A stretch of DNA of 64,000 bases from contig JBDHVW010000037.1 of NCBI GenBank assembly GCA_039809865.1, positions 6,496 to 70,495 on the forward strand, given 5' to 3'. The notes below the pieces were generated by a model. The model saw only the letters and a program-made list of their open reading frames with translations. It searched no databases and was not told the DNA's origin. Both the position numbers and the translations under genes were made by a program. This stretch comes from QWHO01 sp039809865. GTDB taxonomy: Bacteria; Vulcanimicrobiota; Xenobia; Xenobiales; QWHO01. Each line of letters opens with the position of its first letter. Position 1 is the first letter of the stretch. Shown in pieces: positions 16,478 to 25,264 of the stretch.

Positions 16478-17851
16478 ATGATCCGCAAGGCCGTCCGGAA
16501 AGACCTTCGGAATGTGACGCTGGAAGGCTCCGCTTACTCGGTCATGGCCGGGCTGGGGGAGGCTTCGTTTCCCGCTTACGTCCTGGCCCTGGGCCACTCG
16601 CAGGTCAGCGCCGGCCTCGTCACCACGCTGCCGTTGTTCCTGGGCAGCCTGCTCCAGAACCTCTGCCCGCCCCTGCTCAAGCGCGTCGGCTCGCTGCGCC
16701 GCTGGATGGTGGGAGCCGTGTTGTTACAGGGTTTTTTCCTGCTGGCCCTGGCGGGGGCGTCCAGCAGTCTGGCGCTCATCTTTCTGGCGATCAGCCTGTA
16801 CTGGGCGGCCAACTGGGCTTGCGGGCCCGCCTTCAACACCTGGGTCGAGACGCTCGTCCCCCGCGGGGTGCGCCCCAACTACTTCGCTCGCCGCACCGCC
16901 CTGTGCAAGCTGGTGGAGTTCAGCTGCATGCTGGCGGCCGGCTGGATCCTGACCCGCGGAAAAGCTTCCGGACACGTCATCGAGACCTTCATGCTGCTTT
17001 TCGTGCTGGCTGGCCTGGCCCGTCTGACCAGCGCCTTCTTCGTCAGCCAGCAGACGGACGCGCGCCTGCCACAAGGGTTCCGCGTGTTGAGCTTCCGCCA
17101 GGCTTATCAGGTGGTGCACGCCAGCCCGCAGGCGCGTGCCCTCTTCTACCTGCTGGGCGCGCAGTTCTCCCTGCAGATGGCCGTGCCGCTCGTCAGCCCG
17201 TTCCTGCTGGCCGTGCACAAGCTCGAGTACCTGCCCTACATGGCGGTCGTCAGCACGCTCGTCGCCTCGCGCATCGTGGCTCTGCGCTTTCTCGGCACCC
17301 AGGTGCGGCGGATCGGACCGCGCAAGATGTTCTGGCTGAGTGGCGCGGGTCTCGTGCCGGTGCCGTTGCTATGGCTGATGATCGGTCCGCATGTGGCCCT
17401 GATGGTGTTGCTGCAAGCCTACACGGGCTTCTTGATGGCCGCCTACGACCTGGCCGTGATGATGACCTATATGGAGGCCATCCCGGCGGCCGAGCGCACC
17501 AGTGTGCTGACGCGTTTCTCGGTGGTCCAGACCCTGGCCATGCTGGGCGGCTCCGGAGTGGGCAGCCTGGTGTTGCTGACGGTCGGCTCCACCTACGCGG
17601 GCTACGCGGTCGCCTTCGGTTTGAGCGTGGTGGCGCGCATCGCCGCCCTGAAGGTGCTCGAGCTGGTGCCCGTGCAGGCCCCGCGCGTCGAGTTCCTGGC
17701 CATTCCCCCCCGGCCCAAGACCGAAGCGCAAGGAGCGGTGCCCGGGCTCGCCGCGGGCACCCTGCTTACCAGGGTGGCGGTGCGCGCCGAGACGCGTCCC
17801 CGCGAAGTGGCCCTGACCGAGCTCGAGGTCAAGGCGCCGTCGCGCAACTAA
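16478..17851 (+). CDS. MFS transporter
   Basis: 457 residues with about twelve hydrophobic helices and the short charged loop LLKRVGSLRRWMVGAVLL between helices 2 and 3, typical of the major facilitator superfamily. A central loop (FRQAYQVVHASPQARALFYL) separates the two six-helix halves. The last ~60 residues form a hydrophilic cytoplasmic tail. Substrate unknown. The ATG at 16478 was chosen because of the promoter placed directly in front and because the frame upstream is antisense to the PilX-like gene. It stands apart from, and is divergent to, the first pilin cassette. Confidence 0.86.
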   Translation: MIRKAVRKDLRNVTLEGSAYSVMAGLGEASFPAYVLALGHSQVSAGLVTTLPLFLGSLLQNLCPPLLKRVGSLRRWMVGAVLLQGFFLLALAGASSSLALIFLAISLYWAANWACGPAFNTWVETLVPRGVRPNYFARRTALCKLVEFSCMLAAGWILTRGKASGHVIETFMLLFVLAGLARLTSAFFVSQQTDARLPQGFRVLSFRQAYQVVHASPQARALFYLLGAQFSLQMAVPLVSPFLLAVHKLEYLPYMAVVSTLVASRIVALRFLGTQVRRIGPRKMFWLSGAGLVPVPLLWLMIGPHVALMVLLQAYTGFLMAAYDLAVMMTYMEAIPAAERTSVLTRFSVVQTLAMLGGSGVGSLVLLTVGSTYAGYAVAFGLSVVARIAALKVLELVPVQAPRVEFLAIPPRPKTEAQGAVPGLAAGTLLTRVAVRAETRPREVALTELEVKAPSRN

Positions 17852-17855
17852 AGGC

Positions 17856-19028
17856 GTGGCTCGACTTCTCGTCTTGATGGGGTCGGGGGAGACGACGCCG
17901 ACGATGACCACCACGCACCGCGAGGCCTTTGCCCGCGTCGGCGGTCCGGCGGTCTTGCTGGATACGCCCTACGGCTTTCAGGAGAATGCCTCCGTCATCA
18001 CCGGCAAAGCTTTGCAGTATTTCGAGCGCAGCTGCGGGATGCGGATGGAGGTGGCTTCCTGGCCCGACCCGCAGGCCCTGTCACTGGCCCGGAAGGCTGG
18101 ATTCCTTTTCAGCGGACCCGGCAGTCCCACCTACGCCCTCAAGCAGTGGCTCGGGACCCCGCTGGCCGAAGTGCTCCGCGAGCGGCTGGAGCGGCCCGGA
18201 GCCCTGGTCTTCGCCAGCGCCGCGGCCTGTACGCTGGGCTCGCTGGTGGTACCGGTCTACGAGATCTACAAATGCGGCGCCGACCCCTACTGGCTGCCGG
18301 GCCTGGATCTCCTGACGCCGCTGGGCTTCCCGGCCGTGGTGGTGCCCCACTGGAACATCGCCGTGGGCGAGGACCACGACACGCGCTACTGCATGCTGGG
18401 CGAGAGGCGCCTGAAGGTGATGGAGACGATGGTGCCGGAAGGCCAGTTCTTGCTGGGCCTGGACGAGCATACGGCCCTGACCCTGGACCTGGACTCGCTC
18501 ACCGGCCAGATCACCGGAAAGGGCACCGTGGTCGTGCGCCAGGCAGGCCAGACCACCACTTTCCACGTGGGGGAAACCTTCAGCCTGGGCGCAAAGGCGC
18601 CCGAGTCGTCGGTCGAGAGGTCGGCCGTGGTGAAGCGCGTGGCCCCCCTTCAGGAGGAGGCCGAACGGCTGGAGGAGGTCTTTGCTCAGGCGCTCGCCTC
18701 GCACGATGCCGAGCAGGCCGTGGCCACCGCCCTGCAGCTCGAGGAGACCATCACGCAATGGTGGAGCGATACCGATGCCGCCTCTCAGCAGCGGGGTCGC
18801 GCGGCTTTGCGCTCCATGCTGGTCCAATTGGGACGGCAGGCGCAAGACCCCTCCCTGTTCGTGGCTCCGCTGGTGGAGAAGCTGCTGGAGCTGCGGCGCG
18901 AGGCGCGCGCCCGGCGCGAGTGGAGCCAGGCCGACCAGATCCGCCTCGACCTCGAACGTGCCGGCATCGAGGTCCAGGATACCCCCGAGGGCACTCGCTG
19001 GCAGCTTAGCGCCGGCGCGTCTGGATGA
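17856..19028 (+). CDS. Peptidase S51/type-1 GATase-like domain fused to CysRS-type C-terminal domain
   Basis: 390 residues from GTG 17856. Residues 1-250 have the cyanophycinase/peptidase E-like fold: LVLMGSGETTP, FLFSGPGSPTYALKQW, an elbow at FASAAACTLGS and GLDEHTALTLDLDS. The canonical S51 nucleophile motif GTSAGA is replaced by ASAAAC, so peptidase activity is doubtful. A ~60-residue segment near the C-terminus (LLELRREARARREWSQADQI, then GIEVQDTPEGTRW) closely matches the C-terminal domain of cysteinyl-tRNA synthetases, which recognises tRNA. A helical linker joins them. It is four bases after the MFS gene. The fusion suggests a nucleic-acid or tRNA-linked role, which is inference. Confidence 0.8.
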   Translation: MARLLVLMGSGETTPTMTTTHREAFARVGGPAVLLDTPYGFQENASVITGKALQYFERSCGMRMEVASWPDPQALSLARKAGFLFSGPGSPTYALKQWLGTPLAEVLRERLERPGALVFASAAACTLGSLVVPVYEIYKCGADPYWLPGLDLLTPLGFPAVVVPHWNIAVGEDHDTRYCMLGERRLKVMETMVPEGQFLLGLDEHTALTLDLDSLTGQITGKGTVVVRQAGQTTTFHVGETFSLGAKAPESSVERSAVVKRVAPLQEEAERLEEVFAQALASHDAEQAVATALQLEETITQWWSDTDAASQQRGRAALRSMLVQLGRQAQDPSLFVAPLVEKLLELRREARARREWSQADQIRLDLERAGIEVQDTPEGTRWQLSAGASG

Positions 19029-19371
19029 ACTTGTCCGCGGCCCGGTCGAATTGACCCCCGCTCAGAGCCGCCAGGAGCTGCGCCGACCACTGCTCGACCT
19101 GAGCCGAGTCGGAAGCTGACGTGGCCTGTCTGACCAACTCGGCGCACGGCCAGAGACCGATCAGCTCGAACCCCTCGACGGCTTCCGGGGCCAGACGGCC
19201 CCAGGGACCCGACAGGAAGTGGCGCAAGCCGCCCTTGAGCACCTCGTGCTCGCAGCGTCCGGCCGCGGTCAGCAGCCCGATGTGGCGCGGGTAGTGATCG
19301 AAATGGGCCTGCGGGTCGTCGGGGTCCAGCTCCTCCCACAGAGCCTCGATCGCGTTCCAATCATCGCTCAT
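19006..19371 (-). CDS. DUF4375-like protein
   Basis: 121 residues from the ATG at 19371; the frame extends to a TTG at 19425 without better signals. The opening SDDWNAIEALWEELD and the CEHEVLKGGLRHFLSGPWGR and EAVEGFELIGL blocks fit the DUF4375/DMP19-like family, usually single-domain cytoplasmic proteins of unknown role. No signal peptide. It is convergent with, and overlaps by 23 bp, the S51-like gene. The upstream side faces the alpha-2-macroglobulin promoter. Confidence 0.65.
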   Translation of the reverse strand: MSDDWNAIEALWEELDPDDPQAHFDHYPRHIGLLTAAGRCEHEVLKGGLRHFLSGPWGRLAPEAVEGFELIGLWPCAELVRQATSASDSAQVEQWSAQLLAALSGGQFDRAADKFIQTRRR

Positions 19372-19478
19372 GTTCGGGTCGACTTTCGCCGTCGGTCCGG
19401 AATAAACTTCAGGGGATTTCGACAACGCACCGTGGAACGCACCCAGTGCATTTATATAGACTCGAGGAACGTCCCGAC

Positions 19479-22400
19479 ATGAAACGGCGTCTACTGATCC
19501 TCCTCACGATATTCCTGACCGCTTGCGGCCCCGCCCCTCAGTCCGGGCCTTCGATGAAGCTCCCGGAAGGAAAACCCAGACCAGTCGAGGTCACCTTCGC
19601 CTCCCCCCTGCGCGAGATTGACAGTCTGGATGACGCGGCCACCATCATGGTCGGCTTCAATCAGCCGATGACGATGCTCCAGCCGATTCCGGTGGACAAG
19701 TCGACCGGGCCGCTCTATCTCGAGCCCTCCGTGCCCGGCAAGTTCCGCTGGAAAGGCACCGCCACGCTGGTTTTCATCCCTGACAAGCCGCTGCCTTACG
19801 CCACCAAATTCAAGGGCACCGTGCCGGCCCAGACGCCCTCGCTGAACGGGCAGGTCCTGGCCAAGGACTACACGTTCGAGTTCGAGACCCCGCGCCCGCG
19901 CATGGTCAAGTCGGAACCGGCCGACGATTCCAAGTGGCAGCCGCTCGACCCCGTTTGCTTGCTGCTCTTCAACCAGCCGATGGATCCGGCCAGGCTCGCC
20001 GGGCAGTTCGAGTTCAAGACCTTCCCCGAAGAGGGCAAGAGCAACGCCACCATCGACGGCACCGTGCGCGCTCCCGACGCCAAGGAGCTGGAGCGCTTCT
20101 TTGGACCCGAGCCCACCGACGAAACCCGCGAGCAGTTCTCCCGCCTGGTGGCGGTCCTGCCCCAGAAGCCGCTCGAGACCGGCCGCAGCTACGGGCTCAA
20201 CCTGAAGAAGGGTATGGTGGGCACGGGCGGACCGCTCGGCTCGAACGACGAGCAGACCATCGTCTTCTCGACCATCAACAAGTTCGAGTCCACCGCCCTG
20301 GACGAGAACGGCAAAAAGGACCTGCGGCCCGACGAGTCGCTCACGTTCCAGTTCAGCAACCCCGTCACCTACGCCGAGCTGGCCAAGAACATCACCTTCG
20401 AGCCCGCCGTCAAGATGTCCGAGGGTTATCTGGAGGACTCAGACTATTCCTCCGACAGCCTGTACCTGTATCTACAGATGCAGCCGCGCACCGCCTACAA
20501 GGTGCACCTGGGCGCCGACCTGAAGGACCAGTTTGGCAACAAGCTCGGTAAGGCGGTCGATTACAGCTTCAAGACGGGCGACTACGCTCCGGGAATTCGC
20601 ATGCCCGAGGGCACCGCGGTCCTCGAGACGGCCACTCCCGAGCCGCGCATCCCCATCGGGATGCTGAACGTCCAGAAGGCCACGCTCAACGTCTGGCCGC
20701 TGAACGCCGATCAGGTCGTGAAGGCCGCTCAGGATATCGGCGAGTTCAAGCCGCCCGCCAACAAGATCACCGTCAACCTCGAGCCCAACGACAAGCCCAA
20801 CGTCATGCAAGACCGTTACTACAAGGTCGAGTCGGCGCTGGGCGGCAAGAAGTCCGGCTGGCTCTATCTCGAGCTCGGTCACGACAAGAACGACTATCCG
20901 CGCCACCTGCTCGTCCAGGTAACCAACCTCGGCCTGACCGCCAAGTTCTCACCCGAGAATACCGTGGGCTGGGTGACCGCGCTGGATACCGGCAAGCCGG
21001 TGGCGGGCGCCACCGTGGAGCTGCGCGACGAGAGCAACAAGCTGCTGGACACGGCCACCTCGGGGCCGGACGGCACCGTCAGTTTCCGCGGGTGGAGCAC
21101 CTACGGTCTCAAGCAAGAGAACCGCTGGAGCCAACCCCAGATGTTCCTGTTCGCCAGATCGGGGCCCGATGTGGCCATGATCGGCAATAACTACAGCTGG
21201 AACATCGACCCCTGGACCTTCAACCTGGACTACGACTACTCGCCCGAGCTGCCGACCCGGGTCGGCATGGCGTTCACCGAGCGCGGTCTCTACCGTGCCG
21301 GCGACGAGGTCTACGTCAAGGGCGCCCTGCGCGAGATCAACAACGGCCGCTACCAGATGTCCGAGCTCAAACAGCTCGACTACAAGCTGCTCGACTCGCG
21401 CGACCAGCTCGTCTCCATGGGCGTCGTCGACCTGGGCAATTTCGGCTCGTTCGACCAGACGCTCAAGCTCCCCCGGAGCGCCGCCACGGGCTGGTACAGC
21501 CTGTACTACTACCAGCCCGGTGACGCTCGCAAGAGTCTCAAGAACGAGAACCTCGCGCCGCTCTTCAGCGAGTCGTTCCGGGTGGAGGCCTTCCGCCCGG
21601 CGCAGTTCGAGGTCAAGGTCGACGTCAGCGAGCCCAGCTACGGCTACGGGGACAAGCTCAAGTCCGAGATCCTGGGCCGCTATCTCTTCGGCGGGCTGAT
21701 GAAGGGCGATGCGCTCGAGTGGACCGTGCGCGCCGCCCCCACCAGCTGGCAGCCGCCGGGCTGGGACGGCTACGACTTCGAAACCTCGAGCTGGTTGCAA
21801 GATGACGACGCCAAGCCCGAAGAGGCCAAGATCCTGAGCTCCGGCAAGGGTCAGCTCGACGCCGAGGGCAAGAAGAAGCTTGAAGTCGACCTGGCGCTCA
21901 AGTATCGCGGCAGTGCCGCGATTACGGTCGAAGGCACCGTGACCTCGGCGTCGCGCCAGCAGATCAGCGGACGCGCCACGGTGATGGCGCATCCGGGCAG
22001 CTTCCTGATCGGACTGCGTCCCAAGAGCATGTTCCTCACGGCCGGCTCCCCGGCCCCGCTGGATGTGGTCACGGTCAAGTCGGACGGAAAGGCGGACGCG
22101 GGTCGCAAGGTCAACCTCGAGCTGTTCCGCCGCCAGTGGAACTCGGTTCGCCGGGCCGGGACCGGAGGCGGCTACGAGTGGGTCGTGACCCACACCGACG
22201 AGAAGGTCGGCGAGCCCGTGGTCGTGACGACGGGCGACGCCGCCGTGCCCGCCAGCGTCAAGCCGGACAAGTCCGGATTCTACGTGGTCAAGGCCACGTC
22301 GCAGGACGAGAAGGGCCGCAAGATCGAGAGTTGGACGAGCTTCTACGCCGAGGGCACGGAATACGTGGCCTGGGCGCGAGGCGAAAACGACTCGGTCGAG

Positions 22401-25124
22401 CTGGTGCCCGACAAGAAGAGCTACAAGCCGGGCGACACCGCCCACATCCTGGTCAAGTCTCCCTACGAGAGCTGCCAGGCGCTGGTGACGGTGGAGCGCG
22501 AGCTGGTGATGCGCCGCTTCGTGGTGGAGCTCAAGGGCAGCACCCCGACGGTCGAGGTCCCCATCAAGTCCGAGGACCTGCCCAACGCGTTCATCTCGGT
22601 GGTCCTGGTCTCGGGCCGTATCCCGGACAAAGGCCAGGACGATTCCGGCGAGGACCTGGGCAAGCCTTCGTTCCGCCTGGGCTATGTCAACTTGCCGGTG
22701 GACACGGGCGAGCGGCATCTGACCGTGACCGTGAAGACGGACAAAGAGGAATACCAGCCGCGCCAGACCGTGACCATCGACCTGGAGCTCAAGGATTCCC
22801 AGGGCCGCCCGGTTCAGGGCGAGGTGGACGTGGCCGTGGTGGACCGCGGCGTGCTCAACCTGATCGACTACCAGACGCCTGACTTCTTCGGACCGTTCTA
22901 CGGCCCGCGCTCCCTGCGCGTGCGCACGGCCGAGCTACGGCGCGACGTCATCGGAATGCGCTCTTACGGCACCAAGGGTGATCCCAGCGGTGGTGGCGGC
23001 GGCGAGTCCTCGGGCGAGACGCGTGAGGACTTCAAGGCCACCCCGTTCTGGAATCCGACCGTGCTGACCGACGCGCAGGGCAAGGCCCAGTTGACGTTTA
23101 CGCTGCCTGACAGTCTCACCTCGTTCCGCGTCATGGCGACCGCGCTCACCAAGAGCTCGGAGTTCGGGGCGGGCGAGTCCGAGTTCCGCGTCAACAAGCC
23201 GTTGCAGATGCTGCCGTCGGTGCCGCGGTTCGTGCGCGTGCACGATACCTTCAAGGCCGGCGTGCTCGTCTCGAACAACACCAAGCAGTCGGGCTCGGTG
23301 GAAGTGCGCGTCCAGGCCGAGGGCGTCGACCTGACCGGTCAGCCCAGCACCACCGTCAACGTGGCGGCGGGCGATCAGAAGGAAGTTCTGTTCGACTTCG
23401 CGGCCAAGAAGCCGGGCCAGGGCTCGCTTGTCTTCCAGGCCTCCATGGGTGCCGACAAAGACGGGTTGCGCCTGCCGCTGCCCGTGCAGGTGCCGCTGGC
23501 GACCGAGACGGTGGCCACCACGGGCGATTTCACCGAGGGCGTGCACAAGGAGGTCCTGGACCTGCAGAGCAAGCCCGCGCCGGGCGTGGGCGGCCTGACC
23601 GTCACGCTATCCTCCTCGCTCCTTTCGGGGCTCGAGGGCGCCCTGAGCTACCTCGAGACCTATCCCTACGGTTGCCTGGAGCAGCGTCTGAGCAAGATGG
23701 CGCCCCAGATCGAGCTGTCTGACCTGCTGAAGGCCTACGGGGTGGGCGACCCCAAGAACGCTCGCCAGCTGGTCCAGCAGGGTCTCGACGACCTGGCCGC
23801 CTTCCAGGCGCCCAGCGGCGGCATGCGGCTCTGGCCGAGCAGCCAGTGGGTCAATGACTACCTCTCGGTTTACGCGCTCGACCTGTTCGCGGCCGCCAAA
23901 GAGCAGGGCTATCACGTGGACGAGAAGCTGAGCAACGACCTGCGCGCCTACGTCAAGAAGATCCCCAACGCCGAGAAGTTCGACTATCCCTACAACGACC
24001 AGGAGAAGATGATCGTCAAGACCTACGCCGTCTCGGTGCTCGCCAGCCTGGGCGTCAAGGATCGTGGCGCTTTCGACAACCTCTACGCCAACCGCAAGAA
24101 TGCTCCGATGGAAGCCCGCGTGTGGCTCTATCGCGCTGCTCGCCAGCTGGCCGTCGGCCGCGACAAGGTGCAGGGGCTGCGCGACGAGCTGACCTCGCGC
24201 GTGCGCATGGAGGCCGACTCGGCTTACTTCTCGGACAAAAACGTCGACGACCTCGGCTGGGTCTATGGGGACAACATCGCGACCACGGCCGACATTCTCG
24301 GCGCTCTGGTCGAGGACGAGAATCCGCCCGACTTCCTGCCCAAGGTCGTGAAATACCTGATGCGCGCTCAGAAGGGCGGGCACTGGGCCACGACCCAGAA
24401 CGACCTGTGCGTGCTGTTCGCGCTCAACGCTTACCACCAGAAGTACGAGAAAGACGATCCCAATTTCCGGGCCGTCATCAAGATCCAGGCCAAGGAGATG
24501 GCTTCGGAGACGTTCAAAGGCAAGTCGCTGCAGGTGTCGACCCGATCGATCCCGATGGAGCAATTGCCCGAGGGCAAAGTCCCCGTGGACATCGTGAAGA
24601 CCGGGAAGGGTCGCCTCTACTACGCCATGCGACTGGCCTACGCGCCCGTCGAGGACGTGCCGGCCCGCGACGAGGGCTTCATGATCCTGCGCCAGGTCGT
24701 GCCGGTGGAGGGCGCGCCCTCCGCGGATCCGACCCTGAAAGCCGGACAGATCTACAAGGTGACCCTGTCGGTCATCACGCCTGCCGACCGTCAGTATGTG
24801 GTGCTCGACGAGCCGCTCCCCGGCGGCGTCGAGGTGGTGCAGACCACTTTCGAGACCGAGAGCGACACGATGCGCCGCGTGCTCGAGCTGAGCCACAAGG
24901 ACGACAAGTCCCACTGGTGGGGCGGCACTTTCAACCACTTCGAGGTGCACGACGACCGCGTGCTGCTCTTCGCCGAGCAGCTCGACGCCGGCGAGCACAC
25001 CTTCGAATACCTGATCCGCGCCGGCTACCCGGGCAAGTTCGAGCAGCCTTCCACGAAGTGCGAGGAGATGTACTCGCCCGAGGTGTTCGGCACGACCAAC
25101 AAGCAGACGGTGGAGATTCGCTGA
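19479..25124 (+). CDS. Alpha-2-macroglobulin family lipoprotein with thioester
   Basis: 1881 residues. The lipobox LTAC (Cys16, followed by Gly) predicts an outer-membrane or periplasmic lipoprotein. The length and MG-domain layout match bacterial YfhM-type A2M. After many beta-sandwich domains comes the thioester motif YPYGCLEQ (Cys1399) inside an alpha/alpha toroid, then a receptor-binding-like C-terminus. The bait region is probably around NRKN-free linker EVDVAVVDRGVLNLIDYQTP to GDPSGGGGGESSGE. It traps proteases that breach the envelope. ATG 19479 is preceded by GAGGAA. The next gene is pbpC, the classical partner that repairs peptidoglycan. Confidence 0.93.
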   Translation: MKRRLLILLTIFLTACGPAPQSGPSMKLPEGKPRPVEVTFASPLREIDSLDDAATIMVGFNQPMTMLQPIPVDKSTGPLYLEPSVPGKFRWKGTATLVFIPDKPLPYATKFKGTVPAQTPSLNGQVLAKDYTFEFETPRPRMVKSEPADDSKWQPLDPVCLLLFNQPMDPARLAGQFEFKTFPEEGKSNATIDGTVRAPDAKELERFFGPEPTDETREQFSRLVAVLPQKPLETGRSYGLNLKKGMVGTGGPLGSNDEQTIVFSTINKFESTALDENGKKDLRPDESLTFQFSNPVTYAELAKNITFEPAVKMSEGYLEDSDYSSDSLYLYLQMQPRTAYKVHLGADLKDQFGNKLGKAVDYSFKTGDYAPGIRMPEGTAVLETATPEPRIPIGMLNVQKATLNVWPLNADQVVKAAQDIGEFKPPANKITVNLEPNDKPNVMQDRYYKVESALGGKKSGWLYLELGHDKNDYPRHLLVQVTNLGLTAKFSPENTVGWVTALDTGKPVAGATVELRDESNKLLDTATSGPDGTVSFRGWSTYGLKQENRWSQPQMFLFARSGPDVAMIGNNYSWNIDPWTFNLDYDYSPELPTRVGMAFTERGLYRAGDEVYVKGALREINNGRYQMSELKQLDYKLLDSRDQLVSMGVVDLGNFGSFDQTLKLPRSAATGWYSLYYYQPGDARKSLKNENLAPLFSESFRVEAFRPAQFEVKVDVSEPSYGYGDKLKSEILGRYLFGGLMKGDALEWTVRAAPTSWQPPGWDGYDFETSSWLQDDDAKPEEAKILSSGKGQLDAEGKKKLEVDLALKYRGSAAITVEGTVTSASRQQISGRATVMAHPGSFLIGLRPKSMFLTAGSPAPLDVVTVKSDGKADAGRKVNLELFRRQWNSVRRAGTGGGYEWVVTHTDEKVGEPVVVTTGDAAVPASVKPDKSGFYVVKATSQDEKGRKIESWTSFYAEGTEYVAWARGENDSVELVPDKKSYKPGDTAHILVKSPYESCQALVTVERELVMRRFVVELKGSTPTVEVPIKSEDLPNAFISVVLVSGRIPDKGQDDSGEDLGKPSFRLGYVNLPVDTGERHLTVTVKTDKEEYQPRQTVTIDLELKDSQGRPVQGEVDVAVVDRGVLNLIDYQTPDFFGPFYGPRSLRVRTAELRRDVIGMRSYGTKGDPSGGGGGESSGETREDFKATPFWNPTVLTDAQGKAQLTFTLPDSLTSFRVMATALTKSSEFGAGESEFRVNKPLQMLPSVPRFVRVHDTFKAGVLVSNNTKQSGSVEVRVQAEGVDLTGQPSTTVNVAAGDQKEVLFDFAAKKPGQGSLVFQASMGADKDGLRLPLPVQVPLATETVATTGDFTEGVHKEVLDLQSKPAPGVGGLTVTLSSSLLSGLEGALSYLETYPYGCLEQRLSKMAPQIELSDLLKAYGVGDPKNARQLVQQGLDDLAAFQAPSGGMRLWPSSQWVNDYLSVYALDLFAAAKEQGYHVDEKLSNDLRAYVKKIPNAEKFDYPYNDQEKMIVKTYAVSVLASLGVKDRGAFDNLYANRKNAPMEARVWLYRAARQLAVGRDKVQGLRDELTSRVRMEADSAYFSDKNVDDLGWVYGDNIATTADILGALVEDENPPDFLPKVVKYLMRAQKGGHWATTQNDLCVLFALNAYHQKYEKDDPNFRAVIKIQAKEMASETFKGKSLQVSTRSIPMEQLPEGKVPVDIVKTGKGRLYYAMRLAYAPVEDVPARDEGFMILRQVVPVEGAPSADPTLKAGQIYKVTLSVITPADRQYVVLDEPLPGGVEVVQTTFETESDTMRRVLELSHKDDKSHWWGGTFNHFEVHDDRVLLFAEQLDAGEHTFEYLIRAGYPGKFEQPSTKCEEMYSPEVFGTTNKQTVEIR

Positions 25125-25132
25125 GGACGGAG

Positions 25133-25152
25133 CCTGTCGGTCGACCGACAGG
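25133..25152. other. 20-bp perfect palindrome after the A2M gene
   Basis: CCTGTCGGTC followed by its exact complement GACCGACAGG, nine bases after the A2M stop. As RNA it can only form a loop-less or small-loop stem, with no U-tract, so it is a poor terminator. It could be a protein-binding site. Confidence 0.55.
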
Positions 25153-25154
25153 AG

Positions 25155-25250
25155 GTCGAGGAGATTCTGGGGATTCTTTTGGGGATTCAGGAGATTATCT
25201 CTTAAGACGATCTCCCTAATCTCCAAAGAAATCTCCCCAATCTCCTCGAC
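25155..25250. repeat. Heptamer-type repeat hairpin (A2M-pbpC spacer)
   Basis: The left arm holds GAGATT/GGGGATTC units; the right arm holds complementary AATCTCC units. The outermost 12 bp (GTCGAGGAGATT and AATCTCCTCGAC) are exact complements. The whole 96-bp spacer can fold into one long imperfect stem. It is the same architecture as the elements near 34.6, 49.4 and 58.1 kb. It may set the A2M to pbpC expression ratio. Confidence 0.65.
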
Positions 25251-25264
25251 CTTTGGACCAGGCT

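Noticed and set aside
17856..18600. Active cyanophycinase or peptidase E
   Set aside because: The GTSAGA nucleophile elbow is not present (ASAAAC instead), so I name only the fold.
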